DNA from: an uncultured Acidobacteriota bacterium
Lineage (GTDB): Bacteria; Acidobacteriota; Blastocatellia; Pyrinomonadales; Pyrinomonadaceae
Assembly: GCA_902826795.1 (NCBI GenBank)
Contig: CADEGD010000041.1
Location: 1-39,435 of the forward strand
Direction: 5' to 3'
Length of the DNA: 39,435 nt
This document shows, one piece after another, positions 1-8,720 of this stretch (position 1 is its first letter; each line of letters starts with the position of its first letter). Made by a program: the position numbers and the translations under genes. The notes below the pieces were generated by a model. The model saw only the letters and a list, made by a program, of their open reading frames with translations, was not told where the DNA came from and did no database searches.

Positions 1-84
1 GACGGCAGGTGGCGTGCGATACGCGTCGAGGTCTCCGAACCCGACCTGATTGCCCGCTCGCGCCAAGGGTATTTCGCCAAGTAA
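1..84 (+). CDS. C-terminal tail of a VWA-domain-type protein (5' end outside window)
   Basis: The reading frame is open from base 1 and stops with TAA at 82-84, leaving 27 residues. The tail contains WRAIRVEV and ends RQGYFAK. In acidobacterial VWA-domain (Ca-activated chloride-channel-like) secreted proteins the chain typically ends with a beta-strand pair of the type 'GxWRxIxVxV...RxGYFAP', which this matches. Only the very end is visible, so the domain itself cannot be seen and the call rests on that tail signature. The tRNA-Arg gene follows 47 bp downstream on the same strand. Confidence 0.45.
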   Translation, partial: DGRWRAIRVEVSEPDLIARSRQGYFAK

Positions 85-131
85 CTTCCTTGACACTTTC
101 GACTCCAATTTGTAAGTTATAGGTTCGCTTT

Positions 132-208
132 GCACCCGTAGCTCAGCTGGATAGAGTGCTTGACTACGAATCAAGAGGTCGCATGTTCGAATCATGCCGG
201 GTGTACCA
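132..208 (+). tRNA. tRNA-Arg (anticodon ACG)
   Basis: A full cloverleaf can be folded. The acceptor stem GCACCCG pairs with CGGGTGT with a single G-U at the first pair. The D arm is GCTC/GAGT, the anticodon stem is CTTGA/TCAAG around loop CTACGAA, and the T arm is GCATG/CATGC around TTCGAAT. The anticodon ACG reads CGN arginine codons after A34-to-I editing. The CCA end is encoded (206-208). A hairpin terminator follows directly. Confidence 0.95.
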
Positions 209-219
209 TCTTTTCGAGA

Positions 220-249
220 AGCAGGCCGGTGGTCTGCTTTTTGTTTTTC
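220..249 (+). terminator. Rho-independent terminator of tRNA-Arg
   Basis: An 8-bp stem AGCAGGCC/GGTCTGCT (one G-U pair) with a GGT loop is followed by a T-rich run (TTTTGTTTTT). It starts 12 nt after the tRNA CCA end. Confidence 0.85.
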
Positions 250-341
250 TAGCCTCGGTTGATTTGAGCCTTTTTTAAAACCGATCAGTCCCTTCCCAAG
301 AACTTCACGTGACTGAGTCCGCGGTTCGCTTAATAACGACA

Positions 342-350
342 TGGTATAAT
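342..350 (+). promoter_or_regulatory. Extended -10 promoter for the M3 peptidase
   Basis: TGGTATAAT combines a perfect -10 hexamer with the extended TGn element, 29 bp upstream of the peptidase ATG. No good -35 hexamer is visible at 17 bp, which fits an extended -10 promoter. The rest of the 250-379 gap shows nothing else I can assign. Confidence 0.6.
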
Positions 351-379
351 CTAGAAAGTCCAACGCCAGAGAAGTTAGA

Positions 380-2524
380 ATGATAAAGACAAAGTTTTTG
401 AAGGTAGCGGCTGCGATTGCGGCCGTTTTTCTGTTGGCAAATATGTTTATGTTCAGCGAAAAAAATTCAGCCGCCGCAGTCAACCCGTTGACCGCCGAGT
501 GGACCGGGCCTTACGGCGGCGTCCCGCCGTTCGATAAGGTTAAGGTTGCCGATTTCAAGCCTGCGATCGAGGCCGCAATGACCGAGAACCTCGCCGAGGT
601 GGATAAGATCGCGTCTGACCCTGAGCCCGCATCGTTCGAAAATACTATCGCGGCGATGGAACGTGCCGGGTCGACGCTAAGCCGAGTCTTGACCATCTAT
701 TACCTTTGGGGCGGCAATATGGCGACGCCTGATTATCAGATTGTCCAACGCGAGATGGCTCCCAAGCTCGCCGCCTTCAATGACAAGATCACGCAGAACG
801 AAGCTCTCTTCAAGCGGATCGAGGCTGTCTACAACTCACCGGAGAAAGCGAAGCTGACCGCCGAGCAGCAACGGCTCGCGTGGGTCTATTACACCAACTT
901 CGTCCGTTCGGGAGCTAAACTGGATGCCGCCAAAAAGAAGCGTCTCGGCGAGATCAATCAGTCGCTCGCCGGATTGTTCACGAAGTTCGGACAGAATCTC
1001 CTTGCTGAAGAGAACGGCCAGTGGGTAGTCCTTCAAACCGAAGCCGACCTCGCGGGACTTTCGCAATCTCTGAAAGATGCCGCGGCAGCCGCAGCGGTAA
1101 CGAAGAAAGTTGACGGAGCCGCCGGAATCATTCTCAACACCCGCTCATCGGTAGATCCGTTTCTCACCGATTCGACTCGCCGCGATCTTCGCGAAAAGGT
1201 GTGGAAGATGTTTGTCAACCGCGGCGACAACGCGAATCAGTACGACAACAATTCGACCGTCACCGAGATCCTTCAGCTTCGGGCTGAACGTGCGAATCTG
1301 CTGGGATATAAGACACACGCTCACTGGCGGCTGGAAAACGCGATGGCAAAGACACCTGAGCGAGCTCTCGAGCTGATGGAAACGGTCTGGCCGGCTGCGA
1401 TCGCCCGCGTCAAGGAAGAGGTTGCGGACATGCAGGCCCTTGCCGACAAGGAGGGAGCAAAGATCACGATCGAACCGTGGGACTATCGCTTCTATATGGA
1501 GAAGGTTCGCAAGGCAAAATTCGACCTCGATCAAAACGAAGTGAAGCCTTACCTGCAGCTCGACAAGATCCGCGAAGCGATGTTTTTCGTTGCCGGCGAA
1601 GTGTTCAACTTCACCTTTACGCCAGTGACGGACGTTCCGGTTTTCCATCCGGACGTAACCGTTTGGGAGGTGAAAGACAAGACTTCGGGCAAGCATATCG
1701 GCCTGTGGTATTTCGATCCGTATGCACGAGACGGCAAACGCTCCGGCGCGTGGATGAACGCATATCGCGACCAGGAACGGATGGACAAGGAGATAACGAC
1801 CATCGTTTCGAACAACTCAAACTTTGTGAAGGGAAAGCCCGGCGAGCCGGTGCTGATCTCGTGGGACGACGCGACGACGATGTTCCACGAATTCGGCCAT
1901 GCTCTTCACGGCCTGTCGTCGAATGTGACTTATCCGACGCTCTCGGGAACCGCGGTCGCCCGCGATTATGTCGAATTTCCTTCGCAGCTTCTCGAACACT
2001 GGTTCTCTACGCCCGAGGTACTCCAGAAGTACGCCCTTCATTATCAAACGGGAAAGCCGATCCCGCAGGCTCTGGTAGATAAGATCAAGAATGCGTCCAC
2101 TTTCAATCAAGGCTTCGGAACTACCGAATACCTTTCATCTGCGTTGATCGATATGAAACTGCACCTCGCCGGTTCGCAGAAGATCGACCCAGACAAGTTC
2201 GAACGCGAAACCCTCGCGTCGCTCGGAATGCCGAAGGAACTCGTTATGCGTCATCGCACGCCGCAGTTCGCACATGCATTCGGCAGCGACGGATATTCGG
2301 CCGGATATTACAGCTATCTTTGGTCTGACGTGATTACCGCGGATTCGTTCGGCGCATTCACCGAAGGTAAAGGCCCGTACGACAAGGCAGTCGGGAAGAG
2401 ATTGGTCGACAATATTTTCTCGGTCGGAAATACCATCGACCCCACCGAGGCCTATCGCAAATTCCGCGGCCGCGATCCAAAGGTCGAGGCACTAATGAAG
2501 AAACGAGGCTTTCCTATCAAGTAA
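380..2524 (+). CDS. dcp: Secreted M3 family peptidase (peptidyl-dipeptidase Dcp-like)
   Basis: A zinc metallopeptidase of the thimet oligopeptidase/Dcp family (M3), expected to cleave short peptides, Dcp members by removing C-terminal dipeptides. The motif HEFGH lies at residues 503-507. The third zinc ligand Glu532 (in YVEFPSQ) lies 29 residues after His503, the same spacing as H470/E499 in E. coli Dcp. The 714-residue length is normal for the family. Residues 1-33 form a basic, then hydrophobic signal peptide ending in an Ala-rich stretch, so the enzyme is probably exported, unlike cytoplasmic E. coli Dcp. It has its own extended -10 promoter and ends at a palindrome shared with the convergent ntrX gene. 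The family is certain; the choice of Dcp over oligopeptidase A is less so. Confidence 0.9.
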   Translation: MIKTKFLKVAAAIAAVFLLANMFMFSEKNSAAAVNPLTAEWTGPYGGVPPFDKVKVADFKPAIEAAMTENLAEVDKIASDPEPASFENTIAAMERAGSTLSRVLTIYYLWGGNMATPDYQIVQREMAPKLAAFNDKITQNEALFKRIEAVYNSPEKAKLTAEQQRLAWVYYTNFVRSGAKLDAAKKKRLGEINQSLAGLFTKFGQNLLAEENGQWVVLQTEADLAGLSQSLKDAAAAAAVTKKVDGAAGIILNTRSSVDPFLTDSTRRDLREKVWKMFVNRGDNANQYDNNSTVTEILQLRAERANLLGYKTHAHWRLENAMAKTPERALELMETVWPAAIARVKEEVADMQALADKEGAKITIEPWDYRFYMEKVRKAKFDLDQNEVKPYLQLDKIREAMFFVAGEVFNFTFTPVTDVPVFHPDVTVWEVKDKTSGKHIGLWYFDPYARDGKRSGAWMNAYRDQERMDKEITTIVSNNSNFVKGKPGEPVLISWDDATTMFHEFGHALHGLSSNVTYPTLSGTAVARDYVEFPSQLLEHWFSTPEVLQKYALHYQTGKPIPQALVDKIKNASTFNQGFGTTEYLSSALIDMKLHLAGSQKIDPDKFERETLASLGMPKELVMRHRTPQFAHAFGSDGYSAGYYSYLWSDVITADSFGAFTEGKGPYDKAVGKRLVDNIFSVGNTIDPTEAYRKFRGRDPKVEALMKKRGFPIK

Positions 2525-2531
2525 GTTAATC

Positions 2532-2602
2532 GCCGCGAAAAGGCACAAAAGAGCGCAAAATAGACATTTCCTTTTTTGCGCTCTTTTGTGCCTTTCTGCG
2601 GC
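2532..2602. terminator. Large perfect palindrome acting as bidirectional terminator
   Basis: Two perfect 22-nt arms (2539-2560 and 2574-2595) are extended by GCCGC/GCGGC outside a small internal loop. The outermost base overlaps the ntrX stop codon. The inner A/T runs give a U-tract on either strand, so it can serve both convergent genes (M3 peptidase and ntrX). The sequence is one of several unrelated long palindromes in the gaps of this window. Confidence 0.7.
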
Positions 2603-3963
2603 TATTTTTCTTTTGCCTCTTTAATTCCCAAATTCCGCATTCGCCGATAAAGATGACTCCGATCAACTCCCATCTCATCGGCGGCCTTGCTGACATTCCC
2701 TTCGTACTCGGCAAGCTTGTGAAGGATGAACTCACGTTGGTATGCGTCCGTCGCCGCTTTGAATGAGGGAAAGCGAAAGCTTGACGCGGGTTTCTCGTCG
2801 GTGAATCCAAGCTCCGGCAGATCGGCGGCAGCGATCTTTTGCTTGGCGTTCATGATGATCACGCGCTCGATCGTGTTCTTGAGTTCACGGACGTTGCCCG
2901 GCCAAGAATGATTCTGAAGCTGTTCGACCGCGTCCGGCTGAAACGCCTTTGGCTTCTTTCCGTTGTCGCTGGAGAAACGCTGGTTAAAGTGCTCGATCAA
3001 TGCGGGGACGTCTTCGAGCCGTTCGCGCAGCGGCGGAACTTGAAACGGGATCACGTTGAGACGATAGAAAAGATCGTGGCGAAAATTCCCGTTGTCGATC
3101 AGATCTTCAAGCCGCTTGTTTGTCGCCGAAATGATACGGACATCGACCTTCACCGGCGTGTTGCTGCCCACGGGCTCGAACCGCTGCTCTTCCAACACTC
3201 GCAGCATCTTCGCCTGTACCCGCGCGGACATATCTCCGATCTCGTCGAGGAACAACGTCGCCCCGTCCGCCACTTCAAACTTCCCTTTCTTGGCCGCGGT
3301 CGCCCCGGAGAACGCTCCCTTCGCATGGCCGAAAAGTTCAGACTCAACCAGTTCCTCGGGAAGAGCCGCCGAGTTTATCTCAACGAACGGTGAACCTTTT
3401 CGTTTCGATTGTGAGTGGATCGCACGTGCTACAAGTTCCTTCCCGGTCCCGCTCTCGCCCGATATCAACACGCGGCCGTCCGACGGAGCAACTATTGCGA
3501 TCTGCTTTCGTAAGGCCCGCATTGCGATCGATTCGCCGACCATTACGTATTCGTCCGCGATCTCTTTTGCAAGCTGTTCGTTCGCACGCTCAAGTTCACG
3601 TTGACGGATCGCGTTCTTGACGGTCAGGACGGTCCGTTCGAGGCTTAACGGTTTCTCGATAAAATCGAACGCTCCGAGTTTTGTCGACTTCACCGCCGTC
3701 TCGATATTCCCGTGCCCGGAGATCATCACGACCGCTGAATCGTTTCCCTCTTCCTTCAGCCGCTTCAACGTTTCCAACCCGTCGACACCTTTGCCCAGCC
3801 AGATATCCAGCAGAATGCACGCGAAGTTCTGCGATGCCGCCGCCTTAAGACACGCCTCGCCAGTCGCGGCAGTCTCCACCGCGAGTCCCTCGTCCTCCAA
3901 CACCCCGCGAAGCGTATCGCGGATGCCGGGCTCGTCGTCAACTATTAGGATCGAATGTCCCAT
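2602..3963 (-). CDS. ntrX: Sigma54-dependent response regulator, NtrX/NtrC type
   Basis: This is the DNA-binding half of a two-component system that activates sigma54 promoters. Domains in order: receiver (about 1-120) with acidic pair D10/E11, phosphoacceptor Asp53 and Lys104; AAA+ activator domain with Walker A GESGTGKE (169-176) and Walker B LFLDEIGD (237-244); and a C-terminal Fis-type helix-turn-helix (NVSKAADEMGVDRSHLYRRM). The loop that touches sigma54 is GAFSGA (216-221) instead of GAFTGA, a conservative Thr-to-Ser change. The start ATG overlaps the ntrY stop (TGATG), so the pair is translationally coupled. The partner kinase identifies this as NtrX-like; whether it senses nitrogen or redox here cannot be read from sequence. 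Confidence 0.9.
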   Translation of the reverse strand: MGHSILIVDDEPGIRDTLRGVLEDEGLAVETAATGEACLKAAASQNFACILLDIWLGKGVDGLETLKRLKEEGNDSAVVMISGHGNIETAVKSTKLGAFDFIEKPLSLERTVLTVKNAIRQRELERANEQLAKEIADEYVMVGESIAMRALRKQIAIVAPSDGRVLISGESGTGKELVARAIHSQSKRKGSPFVEINSAALPEELVESELFGHAKGAFSGATAAKKGKFEVADGATLFLDEIGDMSARVQAKMLRVLEEQRFEPVGSNTPVKVDVRIISATNKRLEDLIDNGNFRHDLFYRLNVIPFQVPPLRERLEDVPALIEHFNQRFSSDNGKKPKAFQPDAVEQLQNHSWPGNVRELKNTIERVIIMNAKQKIAAADLPELGFTDEKPASSFRFPSFKAATDAYQREFILHKLAEYEGNVSKAADEMGVDRSHLYRRMRNLGIKEAKEK

Positions 3964-6101
3964 CAGATAGTGCTCGGTGTTGGAATCTCAACTATAAATT
4001 TCGCACCGCTAGGTTGATTCGGAACAGCCTTGATCTTGCCGTGGTGCTCGGCGATTATCCGATGAACAATCGCCAGACCCAATCCGGTGCCGCGGCCTTT
4101 GGTTGAGAAATACGGCTGGAACAATTTCGGATAGTCCGCCGGATCTATGCCTCTTCCATTATCGCCCACTTCGACGACGATAAGGTCGCGCGCCGTTTCA
4201 AATCGCGACGTGATCGTCACTTGCCGCACATCGTCATCGCCGGGAGCCTCGACGGCATTATCGATCAAATTTACGAACACGCGCTTTAGCTGTTCGTCGT
4301 CGATCATCGCCGCTGGCAGGTCGTCGGCCAAACGAACAGTTAGCTCAACTTCCTCGCGTCCTTCATAAAGAACTTCGGCCTGCCGAACTACTTCGTTCAC
4401 ATCCCAAAGCTCGAGTCGGGCATTTGGCAGACGGGCAAATCGCGAAAATTCATCCACCATCGACTTCAAACTTTGAACCTCGCGAAGTATCGTCTCAGTG
4501 CTTTCGGTTACAACGGAACCGGTTTTGTCCCGTTCGACGATACTGGCAGCGAGCTGACCACCGGCCACAGACCACTGACCGCTGAAACGTTTTGCTATCC
4601 GTTCGGCGGAAAGCTGGATCGGCGTCAACGGATTCTTGATCTCGTGGGCCATTCTACGCGCCACCTCTTGCCACGCCGACGCCCGCTGCGCCGAGATCAA
4701 TTCTGATAGGTCTTCGATCACGATCACAACGCCGCGATCTTCGGGCAGAGCCGTGACGGTAATCGCAACCGGCATAGGATCGGCCCCGGAAGACGAGAGT
4801 TTCACCTGATCCGACGCGTGACCAATTCGCTTTGCGCGGGCGATCAAACGCTCGACCGTCTGCCGATCTTCATTGTGGATTAGTTTTGTGAGTTCAGATC
4901 CGGTGAAATCGCCAGGCTCGAACCTCAAAATCCCCTTCGCGGAAGGATTGATGGTCGTGATCTTCCCACCTGCGTCTAGCGAAATAACACCGGTCGGCAA
5001 CGAGAGCAGGATCGTTTCGATGTAGCGTCGACGCTCGGTCAATTCCGCCTGATTTGCCTCGAGCCTTGCCGACATCTGATTGAACGAGAAAACAAGAAGT
5101 TCAAGTTCATCTTCCGCTGGGACTTCCACGCGGCTTCCAACGTCCCCTTGCGCTATTTTTTCCGCTCCTTCAGCAAGTGCTTTGATCGGCACGGTCAGTC
5201 CGCGGGCGATGTAAAACGCCGTCCATGACGACGCGAAGATCAGGAGAAACGTCAGCACGCCGAGAGTAAGAAAACCTATTTGACGTACCGTAAACTGTTC
5301 GGCTTTCAACCGATCAAGTTCGGCAAGCGCATCGTTGAAAAGCTGGTTAACGCTCTGCCGCTGTCGAAAATCGACGCCCAGAGCTATGCGCCGCCCATCA
5401 GACATCTCAGCGACAGCCACGTCGATTCCTGAGCCATCGCGAAGTATCGCCGCCGAAGCATCGCCGGTCCTCAATGCATTAAACTCAGCGGTCATTTCGG
5501 CGGAGAGATCTTTGCCGCCTCTCGCGATCACCGATCCGTCACGGCCGATGATCTCGGCAAACGCCAGCCCGCCCGTCGCAACTATCGACTCTATTTCTTT
5601 GCGCTCGACTGGCCTCGCACCCAGCGTCATCGCCAAGATCTTTGCCGTACTGTCGAGGCGTTCGAATTGATCGGCGTTCGACCGGTTCTGGATCTTTTCG
5701 GCTTCGCGTACGACGTTCTCGGGAATCTGCGTAAACCATCGATCAAGCGCACGATTCAGAAAAAGGTAGGAGAATACAGCCATCGCAACGATCGGCAATA
5801 TACTTACGAGCGTAAAATAGAAAAACAGGCGTGACTTGATCTTCGACCCGAGAGCCAGCGCGCGGCGTTCGCGAACGAGCTTCACGACGCTTCGCAAAAA
5901 AATGAAACCGAAGATGACGAACGCGGCTACGTTAAGCGACGAAAGTCCGTACAAGATGAGAGTGTCGCTAGCTGAGTCTATTCGGAAACTCTTCCAGAGA
6001 TTGGACGACTGAAGGAGAACAAGCAGCGCCAAAAGCCCGAGCACCAAAGCTCCGAGGGCCGCGATCAGTATCCGGTTTTGCTTGCGTACGGGCGCTGCCA
6101 T
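3963..6101 (-). CDS. ntrY: Membrane sensor histidine kinase, NtrY type
   Basis: This is the sensor kinase paired with the downstream regulator. Transmembrane segments lie at about 11-30, 47-72, 93-115 and 274-298, with an extracytoplasmic sensing region between the last two. Then follow HAMP (about 299-350), PAS (about 355-465), HisKA with phosphoacceptor His486 in AHEIKNPLTP, and HATPase with NLIDNAVEA, GDNGRGI and GTGLGLA boxes. The 712-residue length is typical of NtrY. Just after the HisKA helix (about 507-516) the residues SGQWSVAGGQ are encoded by a heptanucleotide tandem repeat, which looks like an inserted simple repeat in a tolerant loop. A 73-bp gap separates its start from the divergent CPBP gene, so promoters for both should lie there. 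Confidence 0.9.
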   Translation of the reverse strand: MAAPVRKQNRILIAALGALVLGLLALLVLLQSSNLWKSFRIDSASDTLILYGLSSLNVAAFVIFGFIFLRSVVKLVRERRALALGSKIKSRLFFYFTLVSILPIVAMAVFSYLFLNRALDRWFTQIPENVVREAEKIQNRSNADQFERLDSTAKILAMTLGARPVERKEIESIVATGGLAFAEIIGRDGSVIARGGKDLSAEMTAEFNALRTGDASAAILRDGSGIDVAVAEMSDGRRIALGVDFRQRQSVNQLFNDALAELDRLKAEQFTVRQIGFLTLGVLTFLLIFASSWTAFYIARGLTVPIKALAEGAEKIAQGDVGSRVEVPAEDELELLVFSFNQMSARLEANQAELTERRRYIETILLSLPTGVISLDAGGKITTINPSAKGILRFEPGDFTGSELTKLIHNEDRQTVERLIARAKRIGHASDQVKLSSSGADPMPVAITVTALPEDRGVVIVIEDLSELISAQRASAWQEVARRMAHEIKNPLTPIQLSAERIAKRFSGQWSVAGGQLAASIVERDKTGSVVTESTETILREVQSLKSMVDEFSRFARLPNARLELWDVNEVVRQAEVLYEGREEVELTVRLADDLPAAMIDDEQLKRVFVNLIDNAVEAPGDDDVRQVTITSRFETARDLIVVEVGDNGRGIDPADYPKLFQPYFSTKGRGTGLGLAIVHRIIAEHHGKIKAVPNQPSGAKFIVEIPTPSTI
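4556..4583. repeat. In-frame heptanucleotide tandem repeat within ntrY
   Basis: Four 7-bp units stand in a row: GACCACC, GGCCACA, GACCACT, GACCGCT (minus-strand pattern NGYGGYC). They encode part of the loop after the HisKA helix of NtrY. Heptad arrays of other sequence occur at 19703-19729 and 22029-22063. Confidence 0.6.
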
Positions 6102-6174
6102 TCGAGTGCAAGTTTAACACGCAACCGCCGCGAATTGCCGTGTGGTAAGGGCTTCGCTAAACTCCATCTAACCG

Positions 6175-7077
6175 ATGCATAAGCCGAAGATATTATTTGG
6201 TGGCGATGGGAAACTCCGCTCAGGCTGTCGATTTGCGATCTTTCTCGCCCTTTTCATTTTCTCGTACATAATGTTCGGCTCCGTTGCGGCATTGATCGCC
6301 GCGGTAACTGTTGGCCCCATCGTCCCGGGCAGTGCATTCTTTCTGACACTCAACGGCATCGTCTCAACGACTCTCGCTCTCGTAATTGGATGGCTGTGTG
6401 GGAAGTATCTCGAAAACCTTCCGTTCGAGGCGATGGGTGCATCTTTCAAAAATAATTGGATCGTAAATCTTCTCATCGGGCTCGTGGGCGGAGCGGTCAC
6501 GTTCGCTATCGGAGCGGGCGTGGGGATATTGGGCGGAGGATTGTCGTTCAGCTTTAATTCCGGCGCGCCGGCGGGCTCGATCGCATCAACTCTGCTGATC
6601 TCTTTCCTCGTCTTCGCCGCCGCAGCTGCCTTCGAGGAAGCACTGTTTCGCGGATACATGCTTCAAACATTCGTTCGTTCGGGTCTCGCATGGCCGGCGA
6701 TCATCGCGACGTCTCTACTATTCGGCGCGGTTCACCTCGGCAATCCGAACGCCAATTGGATCTCGTCCGCCAACACCGCACTCGCCGGAATTTGGTTTGG
6801 CGTCGCGTATCTCAAAACCCGCGACCTCTGGTTCGTCACAGGCCTCCACCTTGCGTGGAACTGGACGCAAGGAGCCATCTTCGGCGTCGAAGTCAGCGGA
6901 TTGACGGATATCGTCAAACAATCTGTTCTCCGCGAAACCGACAGCGGCCCCACATGGCTTACCGGCGGCGACTACGGCATCGAAGGCGGCGTCGCCACCA
7001 CCATTGCTCTGATCGCCTCGATCGTGGCGATAAAGTTTATTCCATTAGGAAAACCCCAGTCCGATAAACAATTCTGA
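6175..7077 (+). CDS. CPBP family intramembrane metalloprotease
   Basis: An integral membrane protein of the CAAX protease/bacteriocin-processing (Abi/CPBP, PF02517) family. All four core motifs are present: EEALFR (Glu154, Glu155, Arg159), FGAVH (Phe183, His187), and HLAWN (His225, Asn229). There are about eight hydrophobic segments across 300 residues, a normal size. Members cleave prenylated or membrane-bound peptides or act in bacteriocin self-immunity; the substrate here is unknown. It stands alone, divergent from ntrY and convergent with nadC, with a palindrome after its stop. Confidence 0.88.
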   Translation: MHKPKILFGGDGKLRSGCRFAIFLALFIFSYIMFGSVAALIAAVTVGPIVPGSAFFLTLNGIVSTTLALVIGWLCGKYLENLPFEAMGASFKNNWIVNLLIGLVGGAVTFAIGAGVGILGGGLSFSFNSGAPAGSIASTLLISFLVFAAAAAFEEALFRGYMLQTFVRSGLAWPAIIATSLLFGAVHLGNPNANWISSANTALAGIWFGVAYLKTRDLWFVTGLHLAWNWTQGAIFGVEVSGLTDIVKQSVLRETDSGPTWLTGGDYGIEGGVATTIALIASIVAIKFIPLGKPQSDKQF

Positions 7078-7083
7078 TCTTTC

Positions 7084-7153
7084 TTTTCGCGTACATTCGC
7101 GTATTTCGCGGTTAGAATCGTCCTTCCCGCGAAATACGCGAAACATACGAAAA
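7084..7153. repeat. Long palindrome, CGCGAAATACGCGAA family (copy 1)
   Basis: Arms 7084-7111 and 7126-7153 are almost perfectly complementary and share the core CCGCGAAATACGCGAA with the palindrome at 30989-31085. It lies between the convergent CPBP and nadC genes, where it may also serve as a terminator. Confidence 0.75.
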
Positions 7154-7179
7154 TGAGTTAGGGGTTCACAAACCCGCAA

Positions 7180-8037
7180 TCACATCGTCTGAATTTTAAA
7201 TGAGATATCGACGGCCTTAGCTGAGTGCGTCAGCCGCCCGACAGAGATCAAGTCGACTCCGGCTTCGGCGTAGGAGCGGACGGTGTGTAGATCCATTCCG
7301 CCGGAGGATTCGATGAGGACGGCGGGATTGAGACCTCGGGCCATCTCTACTAATTTGGCCGCTTCGTCGGGAGTTTGGTTGTCGAGCATTACAATATCGG
7401 CACCGGCTTCGATCGCCTCACGAAGCTGCGCCCAATTCGTGATCTCGACTTCTATTTTATGAAGATGTCCGACAGAATTCTTCGCCGCGTTGACTGCTTC
7501 CGCGACGCCGCCGGCTAGCGCGATGTGGTTATCTTTTATCAGTACGCCGTCGTCGAGTCCCATTCGGTGGTTTTTCCCTCCGCCTACGGTCACGGCATAT
7601 TTTTCGAGCAGCCGTAAGCCCGGCGTCGTCTTTCGCGTATCGACTATCGCGGCCCCGGTTCCTTCTACCGCCTTCACAAACTGCCGCGTCAAAGTCGCGA
7701 CGCCTGACATACGCTGGATAAGATTTAGTGCGACACGCTCGCCGGTCAGCAGAACATCGGCGTAACCTTTCATCGTTCCGAAAACAGTTCCTGCGGTAAC
7801 TTCGTCGCCATCCGCGAATTGCGTCTCTATCTCGCCGACCTCCGCATCGAGATGAACGAACACCGCCTCCGCCACCTCGAACCCGCAGATCACAAGATCT
7901 TCCTTCGCCAGAAATCTCCCAACCCCGCGAACATCCGGCGGAACCGTAGAAGCCGTCGTGATATCCCCACGACCAATATCCTCAGCCAAAAAATGACCGA
8001 TCGCCGAAAGAACCTCACCATTGTCAAGCCAGTTCAT
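7180..8037 (-). CDS. nadC: Nicotinate-nucleotide pyrophosphorylase (quinolinate phosphoribosyltransferase)
   Basis: Converts quinolinate and PRPP to nicotinate mononucleotide, CO2 and PPi in de novo NAD synthesis. Diagnostic stretches are present: LAEDIGRGDITT near the N terminus, the active-site strand DTRKTTPGLR, then GGGKNHRMGLDDGVLIKDNH, and phosphate-binding ESSGG near the C terminus. The length of 285 residues is standard. I start at the ATG at 8037, which has a weak GGA 6 nt upstream. A TTG at 8043, overlapping the upstream stop, is the alternative and adds two residues. It is the last gene of a valS / ExbD-like / nadC operon. nadA and nadB are not nearby. Confidence 0.93.
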   Translation of the reverse strand: MNWLDNGEVLSAIGHFLAEDIGRGDITTASTVPPDVRGVGRFLAKEDLVICGFEVAEAVFVHLDAEVGEIETQFADGDEVTAGTVFGTMKGYADVLLTGERVALNLIQRMSGVATLTRQFVKAVEGTGAAIVDTRKTTPGLRLLEKYAVTVGGGKNHRMGLDDGVLIKDNHIALAGGVAEAVNAAKNSVGHLHKIEVEITNWAQLREAIEAGADIVMLDNQTPDEAAKLVEMARGLNPAVLIESSGGMDLHTVRSYAEAGVDLISVGRLTHSAKAVDISFKIQTM

Positions 8038-8039
8038 AT

Positions 8040-8720
8040 TCAATCCGTAAGCCAGTCAATCTGTATTCCGATCGGAAACGCTCCCGATGACTGGACGATC
8101 TTAAGCATTGTCACCAGTTCCTGATGCGTGGAAGAGAGCGGAAGTTTGACGAATACGGCCTTATCAACTTCCCGCGTTCCTTGTATGAAGACCCGCTGAC
8201 GCTTTCTGGTTACAAAGAGAGCTTTTAACGCGGCTACGAGGGAATCCTCGTTATGCGCAATTCCGTTCAAGGTAAGCGAGCCAGTTTTATTTCTTTCTAC
8301 TCGGACAAAAAATCGCCCGGGCTTTGGCTCCGCACCTTCCGGTTCTTCAAGGACTATCTTTACCGGAACATCTGAAAACGAAAAGCTGTCTTCTTCAAGT
8401 TCGCGGCCTATCTTTAGAAGTTCAACTATCCGCGAGAACGGTATAGATGGCTCGGCCGCGACCGCAACAACACGCTCGCCTGGGATTCGGGTATCCATCC
8501 AAGAATCGAGACGGCGGACGAGGGCCTCTCTGGAAAGCAATTCAGATTCGACTTTGTATCCAGCTTCCTCAATCCGAACCGAAATTGGTGAGGTAGCATT
8601 AGGATTCACCTTTCCTTTAAGACCGCGTTCGTCGACTCTATTAAGAATCTGCGCGTGGAATTCTAGTGGAACGAATAAACTCAATAAAGAGAATGCTATT
8701 AGGAAGGCAGTACGCGTCAT
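8040..8720 (-). CDS. Secreted protein with two tandem ExbD/TolR-like periplasmic domains
   Basis: 226 residues with an N-terminal signal peptide (1-23, cut after FHA) and no other membrane segment. Residues about 46-124 and 136-222 each resemble the periplasmic domain of ExbD/TolR: a strand, a helix starting with a SxEALVRRL or NEDSLVAALKAL pattern, a strand (VVAVAAEPSIPF / RVFIQGTREVD), then a helix and strand ending as in SSGAFPIGIQID. True ExbD has one such domain behind an N-terminal membrane anchor and needs ExbB; neither is seen here. Its ATG directly follows the valS TAG and its TGA abuts nadC, so it is co-transcribed with two housekeeping genes. The function is unknown: a soluble proton-motive-complex partner or a divergent ExbD fold. 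The ExbD likeness is by eye. Confidence 0.55.
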   Translation of the reverse strand: MTRTAFLIAFSLLSLFVPLEFHAQILNRVDERGLKGKVNPNATSPISVRIEEAGYKVESELLSREALVRRLDSWMDTRIPGERVVAVAAEPSIPFSRIVELLKIGRELEEDSFSFSDVPVKIVLEEPEGAEPKPGRFFVRVERNKTGSLTLNGIAHNEDSLVAALKALFVTRKRQRVFIQGTREVDKAVFVKLPLSSTHQELVTMLKIVQSSGAFPIGIQIDWLTD

